Source: Aquisphaera giovannonii | Lineage (GTDB): Bacteria > Planctomycetota > Planctomycetia > Isosphaerales > Isosphaeraceae | Assembly: GCF_008087625.1 (NCBI RefSeq) | Contig: NZ_CP042997.1 | Span: 4,650,001-4,714,000, forward strand | DNA length: 64,000 bases | Reading direction: 5' to 3' | Shown: piece after piece, positions 40,763 to 50,100 of the stretch | Position numbering within the stretch: position 1 is the first letter of the stretch | Layout: the number at the start of each line of letters is the position of its first letter | Notes under the pieces: generated by a model | Seen by the model: the letters and a program-made list of their open reading frames with translations, nothing else | Databases searched by the model: none | Told to the model about the DNA's origin: nothing | Made by a program: the position numbers and the translations under genes

Positions 40763-41371
40763 TCGCGGGGAGGCGAGGCCCGGCCGGGCCCCGCGGCTGG
40801 CCCATCGACGCGGGCGGCGCGATGGCCCGGCCGGGATCGTCGCGGGCAACGCGGCGGCTGGTCGCCGATCGGCGTCCGCGGCGGCCTGCCGATCGTCCTG
40901 GCGACGCTCGTGGTGGGCCACGCCTGCGCCGTCCTGCGGGCGCGGTCGGGGAGCCTCTGGCCCGCCATCGCCTGCCACGTCATCGGCAATCTCGCCGGCG
41001 TCCCGGGTGCGATCCTCGGCGTCGCCCTGCATCGCGTGCCCTACGGCCGGCCGCCGGAGATGCTGACGGCCGGCGGCCGACCGGCGGGCGGCGGCGAGGC
41101 CGTGAGGGCATCCGCCCGATGCGTCCCCCGGCAACGCGACGGTGCGGCGGTGGCGACCTCGATCGCCGTCGCCGCGAGCACCGCGGACGAGGCGGCCGCG
41201 ACGACCCCGGTGCTGGCCAACGCTTGGCCTTCATCGAGGACGTGTCCGTCCCCCGGTCGGCCCTGGCGTTGACGGGGACGAGGATGGGCGGCCACGCCTT
41301 CAGCTCCGTCTCCGATGAACGATACCCTACCGACCATGCGGGGTCGTAGGGCCCTGGCCGGTCGCCCCCGG
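40763..41371. other. region holding a degraded CPBP protease remnant
   Basis: Between the hydrolase and the sialidase-like gene. Only the CPBP-like remnant at about 40850-41080 is recognisable; the rest shows no gene. Confidence 0.5.
40850..41080 (+). pseudogene. remnant of a CPBP-family intramembrane metalloprotease
   Basis: Translation of the frame through 40862-41080 gives SPIGVRGGLPIVLATLVVGH then RSGSLWPAIACHVIGNLAG. This matches the C-terminal helices of CPBP/Abi proteases, including the His in ACHVIGN. The first half of the domain with the EExxxR active-site motif is missing, and no start with a ribosome site precedes it. It is therefore best read as a decayed gene. Confidence 0.55.
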
Positions 41372-42769
41372 CTATTCCGCGCCGACGTGGACCGCCGCGG
41401 TCCAGACTTGCCGCTCCCCGGTGCGGTTGTCGATCCAGAGCGGGTGGAATGCGCCGTCGGCGTCGGCGCACAGACCGGCGGTATCTCCGAGCCACAGCGG
41501 GCGCCGGATGCGACGGTGCTCCTCCTCCGGGTCCTCGCCGGAGAAGACGCTCGTCTGGCTGGTGACCCGCACGCTCGGCTGCCATGCCCGCCCTCCGTCG
41601 GCCGACACCCGCAGCCGAAGGTCCCAGGCAGGTTTGCCGATCCGGTCCCGCTCGCGGGTGTCGTACCAGCTGACCGCCACAACGCCCGCCTTGTTCACCG
41701 CCACCGCGGGGAGGAAGGCGTGATAGCCGGCGCCCTCGGCGGGTTGCTCGCTCAGCGGCACGGGCTCCGACCAGTGCGCCCCCCGGTCCTCGCTGCGGCT
41801 GAGCATCACCCGCCTGCCCACCTCGTCCCACTGGCTCCAGGTCAGGTACACCCGATCCTTGTGGCGGCCCTCGCCGGCGTCGGACGCCATCGCCGGGAGC
41901 GAGGCGTGGAGGTAATGCGGCTGGACGGGGGCCTGGCCCTCCAGGAGCCGACCACCGACGGCGATGCGGCGGACCAGGAGCTCGCACTCGAACCCGGTTG
42001 GCGTCAGCCCCACCTTCCAGCCGGCCGACAGGACCGGCTTGATGCTGTCCTTCCAACCGGCGAACGGCATGCAGGGATACGAAGTCACGACCGTGCCGTC
42101 GGACAGGACCACCAGCGATCCATTCGCGTAGTTATCCCCCGCCTGGATGTGGTCCGGGTCCCAGGCCGCTACCGGCTCGAGGCCGTGCTCGCCCTCGGAC
42201 CGATGGACCGCGGGTCGGCTATTGGACCTGGCGGTCCGCTCGCCGCCCGTGCCGCTGAGATAGAGCGTGCCCCGGCCAGGGCCGGCCTGGCCGACCGCCA
42301 GGAAGGGCCGATCCAGGCTGAACCGGTCGCCCCCGGTGATCCGCTGCCATTGCTGCCCCCCGTGGGCGAGGCGGAACACGAGGATCCTGAACTTGTCCTC
42401 CCCTTCCGGGGCAATCACCGCGAGATGGGCCGTGCCGTCGGGTCCGAAGGCGAGCGCGGGATCGGCCTTGGCCGACGGTTCGAAGGAGACGGCCCAGGTC
42501 CGGCCCCCGTCCGAGGAGCTGTACACGACGACCCGGCTCTCTTCTTTGGCCCCCTCCTCGGCCGCCAGCATGGAGGCCGCCAGGAGATGCTCCGGCCGGG
42601 TCGGGTCCGCGGCGATGACGACCTCGGCGTGCGGGACCCTTGCGTTCGCCCTGCTCACCTGCACGTTGGGCCCTACGCTGACGGACGGCTTCCCTGCCGC
42701 GAGGGCCCGTTGCTCGGTGCCTACCAGGAGGCACAGGATGATGGTCGGCGAGATCGTTCGCATCCGCAT
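41372..42769 (-). CDS. secreted sialidase-like (BNR/Asp-box) protein
   Basis: The start is ATG 42767-42769, seven bases after AGGAG. The product is 465 residues. The N-terminus MRMRTISPTIILCLLVGTEQRALA is a signal peptide. Three Asp-box motifs (SSDGGRTW, SEDRGAHW, SADGGRAW) mark a six-bladed sialidase-like propeller. The usual sialidase Arg triad is not obvious, so enzymatic activity is uncertain; many such proteins in planctomycetes are annotated only as exo-alpha-sialidase-like. It is likely periplasmic or secreted. Confidence 0.8.
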   Translation of the reverse strand: MRMRTISPTIILCLLVGTEQRALAAGKPSVSVGPNVQVSRANARVPHAEVVIAADPTRPEHLLAASMLAAEEGAKEESRVVVYSSSDGGRTWAVSFEPSAKADPALAFGPDGTAHLAVIAPEGEDKFRILVFRLAHGGQQWQRITGGDRFSLDRPFLAVGQAGPGRGTLYLSGTGGERTARSNSRPAVHRSEGEHGLEPVAAWDPDHIQAGDNYANGSLVVLSDGTVVTSYPCMPFAGWKDSIKPVLSAGWKVGLTPTGFECELLVRRIAVGGRLLEGQAPVQPHYLHASLPAMASDAGEGRHKDRVYLTWSQWDEVGRRVMLSRSEDRGAHWSEPVPLSEQPAEGAGYHAFLPAVAVNKAGVVAVSWYDTRERDRIGKPAWDLRLRVSADGGRAWQPSVRVTSQTSVFSGEDPEEEHRRIRRPLWLGDTAGLCADADGAFHPLWIDNRTGERQVWTAAVHVGAE

Positions 42770-43273
42770 GGGCCATCTCCTGTAGGCATTCGAGGACCGG
42801 CTGCGCCACTCGGGTGATGCGGGGCGTGGGGATGAGCGGAGGGATCGGGCGCCCTTCGAGACCGGCCTGATGGCCGCGGGCCAGGTGGTGCAATACGTCG
42901 GCACCCTGCCGGCGGCACGTCGCCAACATCGACCGCACCCGGCCCGCGAACCGACACCCGACCTCGCCATCGGTGCCGCCGCCAGATCGCCGCGTGCCGC
43001 GGGGCACGCTCGTCCACGTGGGGTGAGGGTCTTCGATTGCCTTGGCCCTCGCGGGGCTGTATCGATCCCGGGCTCGCCGCGGCGGCGGAGGCATCGGCAC
43101 TCGCGCGAAGGCTCGCTCCGCCCTCACCCCGCGCCCCTCCCGCCGAGCGGGAGAGGGAGACATCTTCGCTCCTCCGCCGCCGCAGCGGGAGAGGGAGAGG
43201 GAGATATCTTCGCTCGCCAGGCAGCCGCATGGGCGATCGGCGTGCGGCGGCCCCCTTCGCCCGCCGGCCGGGC
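42770..43273. other. intergenic region with a tandem GA-rich repeat
   Basis: A 504-base gap between the metal efflux adaptor and the sialidase-like gene. It contains a tandem duplication at 43145-43215; no gene is supported in the rest. Confidence 0.5.
43145..43215. repeat. imperfect tandem duplication, GA-rich unit
   Basis: Unit 1 (43145-43171) GAGCGGGAGAGGGAGACATC then TTCGCTC; unit 2 (43184-43215) AGCGGGAGAGGGAGAGGGAG then ATATCTTCGCTC. Unit 2 has one extra GGGAGA. Confidence 0.65.
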
Positions 43274-44860
43274 TCAGGGCGGGCCCGTCGTCGCCGGGTT
43301 GAGGCGGGACTCGGCGTCGATCAGGAAGGCGCCGGCGGCCGCGACGCGGTCGCCGGGGGAGAGGCCCGCGAGGACCGGATAGCGATCGCCGGAGCGCGGG
43401 CCGAGGGTGACCGCGCGGCCCTCGAAGACGCCGGGGCCGACCTCGACGTAGACGACCTGGCGGGAGCCGGTGTCGATCACGGCCGACTCGGGCACGGCCA
43501 GGGCCGCGTCGCCGGGCGACGCCCCCGGGGCCGCGAGGTACCTGCCGGGATCCGACTCCAGCTTCGGGACGCACCCCGGGCAGCAGACCGAGAGGGTCCG
43601 CCCGGCCACCTCGACCGGGACCGGCCCGCCCATGGAGTTCAGCTTCAACCCCGTGACCGGGCAGGTCGCCTGCTCCCGTGGCGCGGGCGGCGCTGGCGCG
43701 AGGCCCAGGGTGACGGTGGCGAACATCCCCGGCCGCAGGCGATGGCCCGGGTTGTCCAGCTCGAAGCGGACCGCGGCGGTGCGAGTGGCCGGGTCGAGGG
43801 CCGGCGCGATCATCGCGACGCGCCCCGGGAACGCCTCGCCCGGGAAGGCGGGGACCTCCGCCTCGACCCCGCGGCCGACCTCGACGCGCCCGAGCTGGTC
43901 CTCGAAGACCTGGGCCACGATCCAGACCCGGCCCAGGTCGGCGACATCGAAGAGGGGCTCCCCCTCGGGGACGTACTGGCCTTCGATGACGTACTTCCGG
44001 ACCACCTGTCCGTCGATCGGGGCGAGGACGGGGAGCAGCCCCGCGGAGGGGCCGCCCGCCGCGATCGCGTCGATCTGGTCCTGGCGGGCCCCCAGCACCC
44101 TGAGGGCCTCGGCGGCGAGCGCGATCCGGTCCTCGGGGTCGCCCGGGGGGGCGGTCGCGGGGGCCGCCCCGGGGCCCCCGGGGGATCCCGCCCCCTCGCC
44201 CCCCGCGGCCCTCGCGTCGCGGTACTGACGGATCGCCTGAGACAGGTCGTAGCCGTACAGCTCGGCGAGCTTCTGGCCGGCGCGCACGGTCAGCCCCTCC
44301 GACGTGGCGAGGAGCCGATCGACGCGGAGCTGGCCGCGAGCGTTGGAAGCCACACGGAATCGGCGGCCCTCGTCGAACCCGACATACCCGACCGTTCGGA
44401 GCCGCTCCTCCAGCCTGACGAGGCCAACCGCGACCGTCCGCACGCCCGCCTGCGCGACCCGCCCCGGCGTCAGGCGGACCCGCGGCGAGGCGCCCTCGGT
44501 CGATGCCACGTCCGTCCCGCCCACCCGCCTCGCCAGCGGCATGCCGCAGGTCGGGCAGTGGCCCGGCGCGTCGTCCACGACGGCCGGATGCATCGGGCAG
44601 AAATAGGCGACGCGGGATGCGGCCTCGCGGGCCTCCCCGCCGGCAGGCCGTCGCCACTTCTCGAGATGGCCGGCGAGCGTGTCCCAGTAGCCGAGGACCA
44701 GCCCGGTCGCCGCCATCAGGGCGACGAACCGGAGCCGCAACTCGACGACCCGGACGGCCGCCCGCAGCGTCCATCCCGGCACCAGGGGCGGCCCGTCCGG
44801 CCCCGCATGCGACGGGCCCGGCATCGGCTCGTTCGGGTCGGTCGGCGTCACGTGGGCCAT
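43274..44860 (-). CDS. CusB-like metal efflux adaptor with heavy-metal-binding and YHS-like domains
   Basis: Start at ATG 44858-44860, 13 bases after the stop of the SBP56-like gene, so the two are probably co-transcribed. The product is 528 residues. A membrane helix (about 44-60) anchors the protein. YFCPMHPAVVDDAPGHCPTCGMPL (86-109) is the heavy-metal-binding domain of CusB-type adaptors, with Cys88, Cys102, Cys105 and Met/His ligands. The barrel-sandwich and beta-barrel domains follow. A Cys-rich insert (400-442, CPVTG then CCPGC) looks like a YHS/TRASH metal-binding module. No CusA-type pump or CusC is in the window. Confidence 0.85.
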   Translation of the reverse strand: MAHVTPTDPNEPMPGPSHAGPDGPPLVPGWTLRAAVRVVELRLRFVALMAATGLVLGYWDTLAGHLEKWRRPAGGEAREAASRVAYFCPMHPAVVDDAPGHCPTCGMPLARRVGGTDVASTEGASPRVRLTPGRVAQAGVRTVAVGLVRLEERLRTVGYVGFDEGRRFRVASNARGQLRVDRLLATSEGLTVRAGQKLAELYGYDLSQAIRQYRDARAAGGEGAGSPGGPGAAPATAPPGDPEDRIALAAEALRVLGARQDQIDAIAAGGPSAGLLPVLAPIDGQVVRKYVIEGQYVPEGEPLFDVADLGRVWIVAQVFEDQLGRVEVGRGVEAEVPAFPGEAFPGRVAMIAPALDPATRTAAVRFELDNPGHRLRPGMFATVTLGLAPAPPAPREQATCPVTGLKLNSMGGPVPVEVAGRTLSVCCPGCVPKLESDPGRYLAAPGASPGDAALAVPESAVIDTGSRQVVYVEVGPGVFEGRAVTLGPRSGDRYPVLAGLSPGDRVAAAGAFLIDAESRLNPATTGPP

Positions 44861-44873
44861 CTCCGGGGGCCGC

Positions 44874-46160
44874 TCACCGGATCGCGATCCCGTGGGGTCG
44901 GGCCGGGCCGCCCGGGAACGCCGTGTTGAAATCGAGCTCGAACCGCGGGTCCCGCCGCAGCGCGTTCCGCCCCACCTTGAGGACATGGACCTTGTGGTCC
45001 CCCTCGAGCAGGACCTTGCCGGGGCTCGCCAGGGGGAACATGTCCTCGACCAGGAAATAGTCGGCGACGACCAGCCGCCGGTCGTCATGCGTCAGCATCA
45101 TGTTGTGCGGCCCGGCGCCGGGCCCCAGGTCCGCGACCGCGACCTGCCGGGGGCGGGCCCGGATCGTCGTGTCGAGCATCACGACCTGGCCCGCCTGGAA
45201 GAGGCCGGTGATCAGCCGCGAGCCGTCGCCGGTCATCTGGAGGATCTGCGGCATCGGGCCCATCGGCGCGGGCCGATGCGGCGCGACGTCCGCGAAGTCG
45301 AACACCCGGGCGGCCCTGCCGGCGGCCGGGTTGATGAGGTAGAGGCCGCCGTCGAACATCCCGGCGCTGTAGGCCCGCCCGAGGGGGTCGCCGGGGATCA
45401 TCCGGACATCCATCATCCCCACGCCGCCGGGCGCCTCGATGGTCCGGACGATCCGCCGCCGCTTGAAGTCCCACACCCGGACCGTGCTCTGGAGGACGGG
45501 CGGCCCGGGGACGACGTCCAGCGTGGATGCCGGCAGGATGAAGTCGCTGGTGATCATGAGGTTGAGGTCGTGGCGGACCGAGATCCCGTGCGGGTTGAAG
45601 CCGTTGGCCGGCGGCCTCGCGGGCCACGAGCCGACGCGCCGCAGGCGGGCGTCGAACTCCACGACCCGGCCGGGCGAGCCGCCGTCGGCGGAGCCCATCT
45701 GGGTCACCAGGAAACCCCCGTTCGGGAGCGGGAGGAAGTCGTCGGTGATGCTCGAGTGCGGGTCGGCCGCGGAGGCCAGGAACCGGGGCCGCCGCGGGAC
45801 GGTCGCGTCGAAGAAGAAGATGCCCGGCTGGTCGCTCAGGACGCTGAGGAGCCCGCCGCACGCCAGCACCCGCTTGTCGGCGGAGAGGTGCATGTGGTGC
45901 GGCTCGTTGAAGGTCGATCCGGGCCCGGGCAGGGGCACCACGTTGACGACCCGGCCGTAACCCGGCGAGCCCTCGTCGAAGTCGACCACGGCCAGGAAGT
46001 CCGGGACGGAATGGTCGACGTGGCCGGCCCAGATGTAGAGGAACGACCCCTCGTCGTGCGCCCGGGCCGCCGGGGCGGATGCCAGGGCCAGCAGGCCAGA
46101 GGCGAACAGGATGGCCAGCACGCTCGCGCGGCGGACGGGCCCCGACCGTCGTCTCGTCAT
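44874..46160 (-). CDS. secreted SBP56 / methanethiol-oxidase-like protein
   Basis: The start is ATG 46158-46160 with GAGGAG six bases before. The product is 428 residues with a signal peptide (about 1-32, ending APAARA). His-containing motifs FNEPHHMHLSADKR, FNPHGISVRHDLN, GPHNMMLTHDDRRL and RPHGIAI match the selenium-binding protein SBP56 family. Bacterial members include the copper-dependent methanethiol oxidase MtoX. Assignment to the oxidase itself is not certain. The next gene in the unit is a metal efflux adaptor, consistent with a copper link. Confidence 0.75.
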   Translation of the reverse strand: MTRRRSGPVRRASVLAILFASGLLALASAPAARAHDEGSFLYIWAGHVDHSVPDFLAVVDFDEGSPGYGRVVNVVPLPGPGSTFNEPHHMHLSADKRVLACGGLLSVLSDQPGIFFFDATVPRRPRFLASAADPHSSITDDFLPLPNGGFLVTQMGSADGGSPGRVVEFDARLRRVGSWPARPPANGFNPHGISVRHDLNLMITSDFILPASTLDVVPGPPVLQSTVRVWDFKRRRIVRTIEAPGGVGMMDVRMIPGDPLGRAYSAGMFDGGLYLINPAAGRAARVFDFADVAPHRPAPMGPMPQILQMTGDGSRLITGLFQAGQVVMLDTTIRARPRQVAVADLGPGAGPHNMMLTHDDRRLVVADYFLVEDMFPLASPGKVLLEGDHKVHVLKVGRNALRRDPRFELDFNTAFPGGPARPHGIAIR

Positions 46161-46522
46161 GTATGGCTCCTCGTCCAGCGGCTGAGATGTCGGCCGGGGC
46201 GGGCGCGGCACCCGGCGTCGATCGGATGCCGCGTCACGCGCGGGCCGGGGCCCGTAATGATTGCTCGCAGGGCGGTATCGCCCTGGGCGGCCCGGGGCGG
46301 GCCGCGGGTGAGCTTCTCCGGGAGGACCGCTCCCGGGTACCATCGGACACGCCGGGGGCCTCGGGGGGAGCGGTCGCCTCTCCGTCGCGGCGGACGAAGT
46401 CCTCAACGAGTTCCTTCGGAGCGACGCCGGCCGCTCGATGCCCCGGGGGGCTCGCCGCCCGGCGGCCGCCAGCCCCGGCTATCGAGTCATCTGAAAACGG
46501 CGCGGCGGGAGGGTCAAAAATC
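46161..46522. other. intergenic region between divergent genes, no gene seen
   Basis: A 362-base gap between the divergent SBP56-like and ECF sigma genes. It should hold both promoters. No repeat family member and no convincing box is seen; the GGGAGGG at 46508-46514 is the ribosome site of the sigma gene. Confidence 0.45.
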
Positions 46523-47089
46523 GTGACGATGCGTCCTCCGGATCCGCCGGACGGGCCGGATCGGCCCGATTCGAAGCAGCCGGCGGCGGATCTGCTGCCG
46601 GTCCTCTACGCGGAGCTGCACCGCCTGGCCGCGGCCCTCACGTCCCGCCTGCCCCCCGGCCAGACCCTCCAGCCGACGGCCCTGGTGCACGAGGCGTACC
46701 TGCGCCTCATGGGGGACCGCGATCCCGGCTGGGAGGGCCGCCGCCATTTCTTCGGCTCGGCCGCCCGGGCGATGCGCGAGATCCTCATCGAGCAGGCCCG
46801 CCGCAAGGGGAGCGTCAAGCATGGCGGGCAGGCGCGTCGCGTCGAGCTGGCGGAGGGCCTGGCCTGGATCGAGCCCCCGGCCGGCGACCTCCTCAGCCTG
46901 GACGAGGCGATCCGGCAGCTCCAGGCGGAGGACGCGCACCTCGCGGAGATCGTCCTGCTCCGCTACTACACCGGGCTGAGCGTGGAGGAGACGGCCGCGG
47001 TGATCGGCGCCTCGGCCAGCACGGTGAAGAGGGACTGGCGGTTCGCCCGGGCCTGGCTGGCCCGCCGCCTGGGGGAGGGCGAGGCCTGA
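46523..47089 (+). CDS. ECF-type sigma factor
   Basis: The start is GTG 46523-46525 with GGGAGGG about eight bases before it; an ATG two codons later has poorer spacing. The product is 188 residues. ELHRLAAALTSRLPPGQTLQPTALVHEAYLRL (region 2), RRHFFGSAARAMREILIEQARRK, and region 4 VLLRYYTGLSVEETAAVIGASASTVKRDWRFARAWLARRL fit the TIGR02999-like ECF group found in planctomycetes and acidobacteria. It is 37 bases upstream of the WD40 kinase gene, a recurring pairing in this phylum. Its regulation by the kinase is an inference. Confidence 0.9.
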   Translation: MTMRPPDPPDGPDRPDSKQPAADLLPVLYAELHRLAAALTSRLPPGQTLQPTALVHEAYLRLMGDRDPGWEGRRHFFGSAARAMREILIEQARRKGSVKHGGQARRVELAEGLAWIEPPAGDLLSLDEAIRQLQAEDAHLAEIVLLRYYTGLSVEETAAVIGASASTVKRDWRFARAWLARRLGEGEA

Positions 47090-47126
47090 CCGGCGCCGGG
47101 GCCGGCCGCCGACGGCCGGGGGCTCC

Positions 47127-50100
47127 ATGATCGATCCGCGACAGCTCCGAGTGCGGGCCCTGTTCGACCGGGCCGCCGACCTGCCGCCCGGCGACCGCGA
47201 CGCCTTCCTGGACGAGGCCTGCCGCGGCGAGGCCGGGCTCCGCGCCGAGGTGGAGGGCCTGCTCGCCTACGACCCGGGCGACGACGCCGGCGAGGACGAG
47301 GGCAGCTTCCTGAAGAGCCCGCTGGTCCGCACGCCGGGGACCGCGGGGCCCGGCCCCTCGCCGGAGCCGGAGCCGGAGCCGGAGCCGGGGCTGCCGGCCC
47401 GCCTCGGCCGCTACCGCATCCTGCGGCGGCACGGCGAGGGGGGCATGGGCACGGTGTACGAGGCGGAGCAGGCCAGCCCCCGTCGCGTCGTCGCCCTGAA
47501 GGTGCTCCGGCCCAACCTCCTGCTCCCGGAGCTCCTCAGCCGATTCCGCCACGAGGCCCAGATCCTGGCCCGGCTGCGGCATCCCGGGATCGCCCAGGTC
47601 TACGAGGCGGGCATGGCCGAGGACGGCCGGCCCTTCTTCGCCATGGAGTTCATCCGGGGGCTGCCGCTGGACGAGTACGCCCGCGCCCGCGGCCTGGGCG
47701 CGGCGGGTCGGCTCGAGCTGGTGGCCCGCGTCTGCGACGCCGTGCAGCACGCCCACGACGAGGGGGTCATCCATCGCGACCTCAAGCCCGGCAACATCCT
47801 GGTCGACGAGTCCGGCCGGCCCAGGGTGCTCGACTTCGGGGTCGCGCACGTCGCGACCGCGGACCTCGCGGCGTCCTCCGCCCGGACCCGGACCGGCCAG
47901 CTCCTGGGCACCCTGTCCTACATGAGCCCGGAGCAGGTCGTCGCCGACCACGCCGGCCTCGACGGGCGGTCCGACGTCTATACCCTGGGCGTCATCCTCT
48001 TCGAGCTGCTGGCGGGCCGGCCGCCCTACCACCTGGACCGGCTGCCGATCCACGAGGTCGCGCGCGTGATCCAGCAGGAGGAGCCGCCGCGGCTGGGCTC
48101 GCTCCGCGCCGACTGCCGCGGCGACGTCGAGGTCATCGCGGCCAAGGCGATGGAGAAGGACCGGGCCCGCCGATACGAGTCGGCCGGGGGGCTGGCGGCG
48201 GACATCCGCCGCCACCTGCGGGGCGAGGTCGTCCTGGCCCGGCCGGCCTCGGCGCTCTATCAGCTCCGCAAGCTCGCGAGGCGGCACGGGGCGCTCGCGG
48301 CCGCGGCGGCCGGCATCGCCGCGGCGCTCGTGACGGGCACCGTCGTGTCGCTGGCCTTCGCCGTGCGGGCCGCGGAGAACGCCCGCGTGGCGACCGAGCG
48401 CGAGCGGGCGGCCACGTATCAGGGCTACCGCTCGCGGATCGCGGCGGCGGTCGCCGCCCTGTCGCAGCACGACGTCGCCGACGCGGCCCACCAGCTCGAC
48501 GCCGCCCCGCCCGCCTGGCGCGACTGGGAATGGCGACACCTGCGCGGCCGGCTCGACGACAGCACCTCCGTGCTGCCGGCGGGCGAGGGCGAATCCCGGT
48601 TCCTCATCGAGGGCCCGGAGGGAATCCGTGTCGCCTCTTGGTCGGCCGGGACCTTGCGCGTCAACGACCTGGAGGGGCGCGAGCTCTCCAGGGGGCTCTT
48701 CCCGTCCGAGACCCCGACGATCTTCCGCCCGCCCCTGCTGACCCGGGCCGGGCTCGGGCTCCTCGGCGGGGACGGGCATGGGCTGACCTCCGACCCCAGC
48801 CGGGCCGGGTCCACCGTCGGCACGGGCGACGTCGTGCGCCTCTCGGGCGCCGGGGGGCGCGGCGGCCCGCGGCTGCGCGGGCCCGCGGGCTCGAGCGTCT
48901 TCCTGGCTGCGGCCAGCCCGGACGGCACGCGGGTGGCGGTCGTCTGGTTGGGGCCGGTGAGGTGGACCTTCACGGTGCACGACGCGGCCTCGGGCGAGCC
49001 CACGGCGACGGCCGACCGGGAGCTCGGCTACACCTGGGTCCTCGCCTTCAGCCCGGACGGCACGCGCATCGCCACCGGCGGGGAGGACGGGGTGACGCGC
49101 CTGTGGGACGCCGCCACCGGGCGGATGGCCGCCGAGTGCCGCGGGCACGCGCGCAAGGTGCTCGGCCTCGCGTTCCGCCCGGACGGCCGGCGCCTCGTGA
49201 CGACGTCGGCGGACGGGACCGCGCGCCAGTGGGATCCCGCGACCGGACGGGCGGTCGCGGGCCCATACGAGGGGCACACGGGCGACGTCACCGCCGCGGC
49301 CTACAGCCCCGACGGGCTCCGCGTCGCCTCCGGGGGCACGGACCGGACCGTCCGGGTCTGGAGGGCGGCAGACCTGCACGACGTCTCGGTCCTGCACGGG
49401 CACACCGGGGTCGTCGGCCAGCTGGCGTTCGCCCCGGACGGCCGCCGGATCGCCTCCGCGAGCCAGCTCGGGCGGGGCGGCGAGGCGGGGGACGGCACGG
49501 TGCGGGTCTGGGACGCGGGCCGACATGCGGGGACGGCCGTGCTGCGGGGCCACTCCAGCTACGTCTATCCGGTGGCCTTCAGCCCGGACGGCCGCTGGAT
49601 CGCCTCCGGGGACTGGGACGGCAACGTGCGCCTGTGGGACGCGGCGACGCGAGAGGCCCGCGAGGGCCCGCGCCGGGCCGGGAACGTGCGCGCCCTGGCC
49701 TTCAGCCCGGACGGCACGCGGCTGATCTGCGGCGGCACCCCGGGCGAGGACCTGATCGTCTGGGACGTCGCGGCCGGCCGGGTCGAGAAGGAGATCCGGG
49801 TCCCCGGCACGGCCGGGATCCTGGCGATCGCGGCGAGCCCGGACGGCCGCCGGATCGCGGCCGGGGGAGGGCTGGGGGTCGCGAGGGTCATGGATTCGGC
49901 GTCCGGCGCGGAGGTGGGATCCTTCCGGATGCCCCCGGCCATGACCAGGAAGTCCCTGGCCTACAGCCCCGACGGGCGGCTCCTGGCGGGCACGGGCGAG
50001 GACGGCACGCAGGTCGACATCCGCGACGCGCAGTCCCTCCGCCGGACGGCCCGGCTGGCCGGCCACGCGGGCCCCGTCTACTCGGTCGCGTTCAGCCGCG

